A stretch of 64,000 nucleotides of DNA from Tenrec ecaudatus. Lineage: Eukaryota > Chordata > Mammalia > Afrosoricida > Tenrecidae. Under the pieces are notes generated by a model. That model searched no databases. It saw only the letters and a list, made by a program, of their open reading frames with translations, and was not told the origin of the DNA. Numbering within the stretch: position 1 is the first letter of the stretch; the number at the start of each line of letters is the position of its first letter. The stretch spans positions 40,937,501-41,001,500 of the forward strand of contig NC_134546.1 in the NCBI RefSeq assembly GCF_050624435.1. The letters are read 5' to 3'. Made by a program: the position numbers and the translations under genes. This document shows, in pieces, positions 57,581 through 64,000 of this stretch.

Positions 57581-58755
57581 TAAAAATAAGAGAATTAGAG
57601 TGTGAAGAAGCTCTGGAGAACTGGGATCTGTTTAAGTTACTGTTCTGGCCTACCACAAAACAGGACTTCATTTTCCTGGACAAATGTATGTTTGCTTCAT
57701 TTTTGCCTATTGCTGAAACTTTAACTTATGTTACCTCAAGGAGTTCTGACCCATATTCTGTCAGCTCAGTTTTTTTAGAATGTTATGGTGAAAGTTCATA
57801 ACCTTTTGTTTCTTTTGGCATATAACATTTTCCTTGTGAAATTTGGGTTAATTAAGGACCTTTTGAGTTTTTTTTATATTCCACCCAAATTCTGTTTCTT
57901 GCTCTGAAGAACAGGGATTTTCATGAGTTTTCCTGCTAGGTTTAGCCATAGTTGATCAAAGCTAGAACACAGTATCATACTTCTTCACTTGGTAACTGGA
58001 GTATGTTCTCTCCAGTGCTGTGGACTTCCCTATGCACTGAGGCTTAGGCCTGATAACCAGCCATCATTGAACTTGGTAAAGGGGCTGATTGGTATTATGG
58101 GCTAAAACAAATGCAGACCTGTACAAAATTTTGAGGGATTTAAAAGGGGAAACCTAAGGTTTCATAAAACCTAAGGAAATATTCATAATTGATTAAGGTT
58201 TCTATATGGCATATTGATTAAGGTTTCTATATGGCATATTCATATTTGATTAAGGTTTCTATATGGCATATTTTTGTTATCCCTGGGGAGAAGTTTGAAA
58301 AATATCAATTGGATGAAAACCATATATTTTTCCTGTTAAGTAATTGCCGAGCTCCAGCATTGTACCGGGTAGGCATGTAGTAAGTGTTTTGCAGTATGCA
58401 GAGGTGGCAAAGCCCCAGCCCAATTCTCAGATAACTTGCAGTTTAATTATTATGAGAGGGTGGGCTAGAATTATGCAGTGTGCATAGGGGAAAAGTAAGC
58501 ACGGTTAGGGATAAGTCAGAGAGGCCCCTTAGAGAAGAAAGTATGCAAGACCTGGGTGTTAAGAGGATACCTAGCCTCCTAGGATACACGTGTTATGGAG
58601 GGTATAGAGACTCAGTTCAGAGAATAATAACAAAAAGAAATTTGTTTGGTAGCTGCTGGGATCTGCAGATTGGTGAGTGTGACTGAAGCCATGTGAGCTA
58701 TAGATATAGTTGGTTACCATTGGTAAGGCAAATGAAAGAGGAGAATTTAAGCACT
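57581..58755. other. Intron 4, mostly unique
   Basis: Contains the small tandem repeat at 58191-58272; otherwise no recognised feature. Confidence 0.45.
58191..58272. repeat. Three-copy short tandem repeat
   Basis: 'gattaaggtttctatatggc' plus 'atatt' starts at 58191, 58216 and 58248; the third is separated by a 7-bp spacer. Confidence 0.9.
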
Positions 58756-59701
58756 TGTGGTAGTCTGGGTTAGCTAGATAAACAAATCCAGTGACACATA
58801 TGTGTAGTAAAGAACTTTATATCAAGAAGTAATTACATATCCAGGAAACACCCTACCCGAGTCCAACTCAAGTCCTTAAGTCCAGTACTAATCCTTGAGT
58901 CCCTCTTCAGACTCACCAGCCACATGCAATGATGCAGAATGTAAGATCACCAGTTGGTGAGTCCAGAGTCCTGTGGATCCAATGGCAGTGGCTCTAGCAG
59001 CAATCGGGATCAGCCACCAGGAAGATGCAGGCCCTTCCTTATAAGAAGGCCATGCCACAAGGAGACACCAGGCTGTGACCTGACTGACAAGTTGAATACC
59101 ACCTCTGCACTTATTTTTAAAATCATTTTATTGGGGGATCATACAATTCATATACAATCCATACATATATCCATGTGTCAAGCACATTTGTACCTTTGTT
59201 GCCATAATCATTCTCAAAAACATTTGCTTTCTACTTGAGCCCTTAATATCAGCTCCTCCTTTTCCCCCTTCCTCCCTGCTCCCCCCTCCCTCATGAACAA
59301 AATAATTATTATTATTTTGTCATATCTTACACTGTCCAACATCTCATTTCACCCACTTTTCTGTTGCCTGTCCCCAAGGGAAGAGGGTATATGTAGATCC
59401 TTGTAATCGGTTCCCCCTTTTTAGCCCCTCTCTTCCCTCCCGGATCACCAATCTCACCACTGGTCCTGAAGGGGTCATCTGCCCTGGCTTCCCTGTGTGT
59501 CCAGTTCCTATCTGTACTAGTGTACATCCTCTGGTCTAGCCAGATTTGTAAGGTAGAATTGGGGTCATGATAGTGGGGGGAAGAAGTATTTTGAGAACTA
59601 GAGGAAAGTTGTATGTTTCATCGTTGCTACCCTGCACCCTGACTGGCTCACCCCTGCACTTTTATCTCTCTTCAGGTTGACATGAAGTGATATAACTAAC
59701 A
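58756..59701 (+). mobile_element. ERVL-type LTR, split by an L1
   Basis: The 5' part (58756-59112, 'tgtggtagtctgggttagct', 'aacaaatccagtgacacata') and the 3' part (about 59662-59701, 'ttcaggttgacatgaagtga' to 'taactaaca') are separated by an antisense L1 fragment. It is the same LTR family as 57101. Confidence 0.75.
59113..59650 (-). mobile_element. Tenrec-type L1 3'UTR nested in an LTR
   Basis: It runs from 'aaatcattttattgggggat' to 'caccctgactggctca'. The flanks 'cctctgcactt' (59102-59112) and 'cccctgcactt' (59651-59661) are an 11-bp duplication with one mismatch. It is truncated before the 250-bp module. Confidence 0.8.
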
Positions 59702-59774
59702 TAGCAGGTGTTAGTCAAATTCTGGATAACTTGTTTAGCATAATAATAAGTTTGACCTTTTTTCCTACCTGTAT

Positions 59775-59970
59775 CTATTAGCATAGTTATAGATTGAGTG
59801 CTTACTGTGCTCCAAGCACTGTTAAAAGCTTTGCCTGCGTTATCTCGTTTCATCTTTATATCAGTTCTTTGAGATACTGTTATCTCATAAGGGAATGGAA
59901 AGTTGGAGAGGTGAAGTAACTTTCTGAAGGTCCCACAGTATAGAATTGGTATAAAAAGGATTCCAACCAG
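59775..59970 (-). repeat. MIR SINE, antisense
   Basis: 'gattgagtgcttactgtgct', 'ccaagcactgttaaaagctt', 'tttgagatactgttatctca' and 'ttctgaaggtcccacagtat' follow the reversed MIR. Confidence 0.85.
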
Positions 59971-60208
59971 GAAGTGATTTCAGAGTCTGTTCCCCCACCA
60001 GGTATGTTCAGTATATACATAGCAAAACATACACCATTTCAAAAGGTTCTACATGCTCAACTGCATGGCACTGATTAAATTTTTTGACTTGTGCAATCAT
60101 TCTCATATGCCTTTTCTGAGTTATTTCTCCCCCATTAATATAAATGTACTGCCTCCTAAGATTTCTGCCATGTCTTTCGAGTTGCTGTTGTCAACTTGAT
60201 CCTATATA

Positions 60209-60296
60209 TGTGGGATCGTCAAAATGTTTGTGGAAGAATACTATTACTTTATTATATTTTAATCCCATTTCCCCACCAACTTTTTAAAGCCCCATG
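60209..60296. mobile_element. Mariner-like MITE inside an old L1
   Basis: 88 bp with ends 'tgtgggatcgtcaaaatgtt' and 'aactttttaaagccccatg', flanked by TA (60207-60208, 60297-60298). Confidence 0.8.
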
Positions 60297-60308
60297 TAAA
60301 TGGATCTT

Positions 60309-61776
60309 TTTTTTAAAATCTTTTTATTGGGGCTCATAAGGCTCTTATCACAATCTGTACATACATCAATTGAGCAAAGCACCCTTATACATTCGTTGCA
60401 CTCGTCACTCTCATAATTCACCTTCCACTTGGGTTCCTGGAATCAGCTCGGTTTCCCTTTTTTTCCCCCCATCCCCCTCCCTCCCTGATCCCACCCCTGG
60501 TCCCTTGATAGTTTATAATTAATTATTATATCTTATCTTACACTCCCCAGCGTCTCCCCTCACCCGCCTCCCCATTGCCCATCTCCCAGAGAGGAGGTTA
60601 CACATAGATCTCCGAGATCGGTTCTCCCTTTCTACATGCCCTTCCCTCCTGGTGTCGCCACTCCCACCGCTGGTGTTGAGGGGTTCGTCTGTCCTAGATT
60701 CCCTGTGCCTCCAGATCCTCACTGCACCGCTGTACATCCTCTGGTACAACCAGGTCCGCAAGGTAAGGTAGAATTGGGGTCATGATGATTGGGAGGGGAG
60801 GAAGCGTTCAGGAACTAGAGGAAGGTTTTGAGTTTCATTATTGCTACACTGAACCCTGAGTGACCCATCTCCTCCTCACTACCCCTCTGGAAGGGGTGTC
60901 CAGCTGTCTACAGGTGGGCATTGGGTCCCCATCATGCACTCCCCCTCTTTCACGGTGATGTGATTCTCACCACCACCCCACCTTTGTTGTTGGAGACCTG
61001 GTCTCCTCTGTCCTTCATGGTCACCTATGTTGGTGTGCTGCTTCCGTGTGGGCTCGGTTGCTTCTGGGCTAGATGGCCGCTTGTTTGCTTTCAAGACTTT
61101 AAGTCCCCAGACGCTATATCTCTCAGTAGCCGGGCACCATCAGCCTTCTTCACCATACTTGCTTATGCACACTTTCGTCTTCAGCGATTATGTGAGGAAG
61201 GTGATCACACAATGATTGTTTTTGTTCCTTTGTATCTGCTACATGGTCCATTCAACACCTTGTATTCGGTTAGGCCGTGTGCTTCTTCTCTGTGGGCTTT
61301 GTTGCTTCTGAGCTAGATGGCCGCTTATTTGCCTTTAAGACCCCAGACGCTATATCTTTTTTTGATAGCCGGGCACCATCAGCTTTCTTCACCACATTTG
61401 CTTACACACACGTCTGTCTTCAGTGATCATGTCGGGAAGATGGGTATCCTGCAATGGCTGTTTAGCAGGGCGAGGTGCTATTGTATTGGGGGATTATGCA
61501 TGAGGAGGCCCAATGTCCATCTGCTACCCTACTACTGAACCTATAAATATATGCATATAAATCAATTGCCCCCATAATCATAAATATATTTACATATGTA
61601 CATGTCTGTATTTAGGCTTCTCTGTATGCACTTTGCTTCCTACTCCTTTCCTCTATTTCCTTTCGCTTTCCTCCCGACCCATTACCATGTTTAGCCTTCA
61701 TTCTGGATTCAATAGTTCCTCTCAGTTACCTTGCTCTTGGTCACTCCCTTCCAGCCCTCCCCTCCCCTCCCTCCTC
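60309..61776 (-). mobile_element. Tenrec-type L1 3'UTR, antisense, exact 14-bp TSD
   Basis: 'tgtaaatggatctt' is at 60295-60308 and 61777-61790. The full 3'UTR order is present, with two copies of the terminal module (landmarks near 61034 and 61277). It then runs through 'tgaacctataaatatatgca' and 'ccagccctcccctcccctcc'. Its target duplication spans the right edge of the MITE, so it is the youngest layer. Confidence 0.9.
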
Positions 61777-61990
61777 TGTAAATGGATCTTAAGAGAACAT
61801 GCGCAGGGTATTCATTCCTTAGCAGCTAAACTGAACTATTGTTTAGATGTAAGGAGGGTTTTTTTGGTCTAAAGTTTAAAGATGACCTCAGGGCAATAGT
61901 TTGAGGGCTCCATTCAGCCTCCATTGCACCAAATAGTTTGGATTCCAGGAGAATTCAGAGATTCTGTTTTGCATTTTTTCTCCTTTTAAG

Positions 61991-62387
61991 CAGCCTCTTT
62001 GATCATAAAGTTGATTGCTGGTTTAGATTTTCTAGGTTTTCTCAATTACTATTAGCAATTTCTCACCCCTTTGAAACTAAGGAAATATAAACCAGAATGT
62101 CAGATGATGAATACTTTTGACAGAGCTTTATTTGACTCGGTTCTAGAATTAATAGCATGCTTTAAGTCTAATAACAATTGTGGGGGATAAAAAGGGAAAT
62201 TATATGAACTGAGTGTTTAATCATGGTGTAGAATATCTGTCCTGGCTCCATTGATAAGTGACTTTCAGCACACAGTGAATAGTGTTAGGAAACATTACAA
62301 AAGACTCTAAAAAACAAGTTTTGTTTTCTTATGAGCTGGATCTATTAGGAAATGTAGCTGGGAGTGTTGTTTGGTTTGGGTGTTGTT
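61991..62387. other. Intron 4, unique
   Basis: No recognised feature. Confidence 0.45.
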
Positions 62388-62575
62388 TTTGGAGCCCTAG
62401 TGGCACAGTGGTTAAGCAAGCACTTGGCTGCATCCAGAAGCTTGGTGGTTGAAACCTAGCAGACAGTCTACTGAAGAGAGAAGTGGAAATCTATTTCTGT
62501 ACCTATTACGGCTTTGGAAATGCTGTGGGGCAGGGTCCCTATGAGTTCGGAAAAAACTAGCAGGTAATGGGTATA
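62388..62575 (+). mobile_element. AfroSINE, sense
   Basis: 'ggagccctagtggcacagtg' followed by 'gttaagcaagcacttggctg' and, at the tail, 'gtccctatgagttcgg'. The best-preserved head in the window. Confidence 0.9.
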
Positions 62576-62839
62576 TAGTGGTGTTTGTTTTGTTTGTTTT
62601 AGATCCAAAGTTTAAAATAGCTAAAGGACTTTATCAATGGTGAGCACATTCTTAAGTCTTTAAATGTGGCAATAAACAAATGAATCATCTTCAGTTTGTT
62701 TTAACACCAAAGAGATTGAACACCACAAATAAAAAATTGTTTTAAATGTTTTCTATAGACTTGTTACTTTTGTTCCAAGAATATAAAAGTTGTACATTGG
62801 ACAAAGCATTGATAATCAGGTGTTTTCCAGAATAGTGAC

Positions 62840-62900
62840 TGGTGGGTTTCAACCTTGGACCTTGTGGTTAGCGTTCCAGTGCTTACCCAACAACGATGCC
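62840..62900 (-). mobile_element. AfroSINE fragment, antisense
   Basis: 'tggttagcgttccagtgctt' and 'cccaacaacgatgccaccc' are the reversed head. Confidence 0.6.
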
Positions 62901-62904
62901 ACCC

Positions 62905-63088
62905 AAATCAAAACTTGTTATCAAGTTAATTCCAACTCATAGCAACCTTATGTGTTGAAACACTGTATATACAGGGTTTCTGAGGCTGTCTTTACTGAAG
63001 CAGATAGCCTTGAACTACTGACTTACTGATTAGCAGTTCAATGCTTATCTAACATTGCCATTAGGGCTCCAGACACCAGGGCTCCCTA
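62905..63088 (-). mobile_element. AfroSINE, antisense
   Basis: 'atcaagttaattccaactca', 'tagcaaccttatgtg', 'gattagcagttcaatgctta' and the reversed head 'ccattagggctcc'. Confidence 0.8.
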
Positions 63089-63179
63089 ATTTCACAGAGA
63101 AGAGAATTCAGATGAATTTGTCTGTAATAAATTCTATACAACAAATGCCTACTTAAGGAATACTTCTTTTCTGTCCAGT

Positions 63180-63335
63180 AGTAACACTGGTGGTGTTGTG
63201 GGCTTTGGGTTGCTAACTACATGGGTAATAGGACAAACCCACCATCTAAGCTGAGGAACAAAGGTGAAGCTGTCTGTTCCCATACAAAATGTATAGTCTT
63301 GGAATCAATTCAGCAGGAATGAGCTGGGTTTGGTT
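63180..63335 (+). mobile_element. AfroSINE, sense
   Basis: 'aacactggtggtgttgtggg', 'gttgctaactacatgggtaa' and 'ggaatcaattcagcaggaat'. Confidence 0.7.
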
Positions 63336-63606
63336 TTCTTTTCTCTTGTTTACTGTTATAAAAACTTAAAAAATGGAAACTTAGAAATGTATTCACACAG
63401 CTTTCTCATGTTATCAGAATAAACCTCTTACCATTTTAAGGGTTTTGTTTGTTTTTCAGTTTTAGTAATATATTTCAGAAGTATGATTCTTTGGCCTATA
63501 ACTGAGAGTTTGCTATAAGAAGTTACTTGGATAGACATATACACTGAAGAGCTGTGGGAGAGACGTGAGAGCATACATGCATATATATGTTTGACTAGAT
63601 GTTTGT
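63336..63606. other. Intron 4, unique
   Basis: No recognised feature. Confidence 0.45.
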
Positions 63607-63700
63607 AAAAAAATACTTTCATTGGGGGTACTTCATCTCTTATCACAATCCATACATTCCTCCTATGTGTCAAGCACATTTGCACATATGCCGCCATTTT
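63607..63700 (-). mobile_element. Short tenrec-type L1 3' end, antisense
   Basis: 'atactttcattgggggtact' then 'tatcacaatccatacattcc' and 'gtgtcaagcacatttgcaca'; about 90 bp, stopping at the next copy. Confidence 0.75.
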
Positions 63701-63712
63701 CTTTCTCTTTTT

Positions 63713-64000
63713 TTTAAAATAAATCATTTTATTGGGGGCTCATACAGCTCTTATCACAATCCATACATACATTTGCTGTGTCAAGCACACTCCTACATAT
63801 GTTGCCATCATCATTTTCAAAATATTTTCTTTCTACTTGAGCCCTTGGTATCAGCTCCTCATTTTTCCCCTCCCTCCTCCGTCATGAACCCTTGACAATT
63901 TATAAATTATTATTTTTTTCATGTCTTACACTGACCGATGTCTCCTTTCACCTACTTTTCTGTTGTCCATTCCCCCAGGGAGGAGGTTATATGTAGATCC
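63713..64000 (-). mobile_element. Tenrec-type L1 3'UTR, antisense, runs off the window
   Basis: 'aataaatcattttattgggg', 'gttgccatcatcattttcaa', 'tccctcctccgtcatgaacc' and 'gggaggaggttatatgtaga'. Confidence 0.85.

Larger units (their letters stand above)
60003..61990 (-). mobile_element. Old L1 3'UTR, antisense, interrupted twice
   Basis: The left part 60003-60208 ('atacatagcaaaacatacac', 'tttcgagttgctgttgtcaa') continues at 61777-61990 ('cttaagagaacatgcgcagg', 'ctgaactattgtttagatgt', 'ctcagggcaatagtttgagg'). A MITE and then a young L1 have been inserted between. The uninterrupted relative at 44285 shows the original order. Confidence 0.75.

Noticed and set aside
62388-62575. tRNA gene
   Set aside because: The tRNA-like head is that of an AfroSINE with a RTE-like tail; no intact cloverleaf and many similar copies in the window.

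Overview
This window is mammalian genomic DNA from an afrotherian, most probably a tenrec (Echinops telfairi or a close relative). Three things point there. First, about 19 tRNA-derived SINE copies have the AfroSINE body (a start like 'gagccctggtggcacagtgg', then a tail related to RTE/BovB LINEs). Second, a 1-1.5 kb L1 3'UTR recurs that carries the 'agatggccgcttgttt...tttaagaccccagac' block that I recall from afrotherian L1s. Third, hAT elements of the SPIN family are present, and tenrec is the afrotherian from which I know SPIN has been reported. There is no bacterial, plasmid or phage DNA and no CRISPR array.

The only host gene I can support is FOXN2, a forkhead transcription factor, on the + strand and cut by the right edge. 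A CpG island (about 1050-2960) holds the promoter and a non-coding first exon ending at a GTGAGT donor at 1781. After a 39.5 kb first intron come coding exon 2 (41250-41799, ATG at 41263), exon 3 (52083-52207) and exon 4 (55798-55862). Reading phases join cleanly and give the first 242 residues, including the whole forkhead domain. Later exons lie beyond 64000.

Almost everything else is transposable elements in FOXN2 introns. They are antisense L1 3' ends of several ages, AfroSINEs in both orientations, RTE/BovB LINEs (one copy of about 2.6 kb at 46560-49190), ERVL-type solo LTRs, a second LTR-like family, MIRs, and DNA transposons. The DNA transposons include a 2.0 kb pogo-like element with a decayed transposase and two matching MITEs, a SPIN/Buster hAT element with a decayed transposase, a non-autonomous SPIN copy, and a short mariner-like MITE family.

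Nested insertions with target-site duplications give relative ages: L1 inside SPIN (16-bp TSD), L1 inside AfroSINE (15 bp), pogo MITE inside AfroSINE, L1 inside an LTR, and a three-layer stack at 60003-61990. A 39-bp minisatellite (27968-28246) and a Z-DNA-prone tract (33634-33666) are also present. All repeat identities are from memory of family consensus sequences, without database comparison. I see no new multi-gene system. The points most worth a second look are the pogo element with its MITEs, the interrupted SPIN element, the modular L1 3'UTR, and the one-sided antisense orientation of L1 in this gene.
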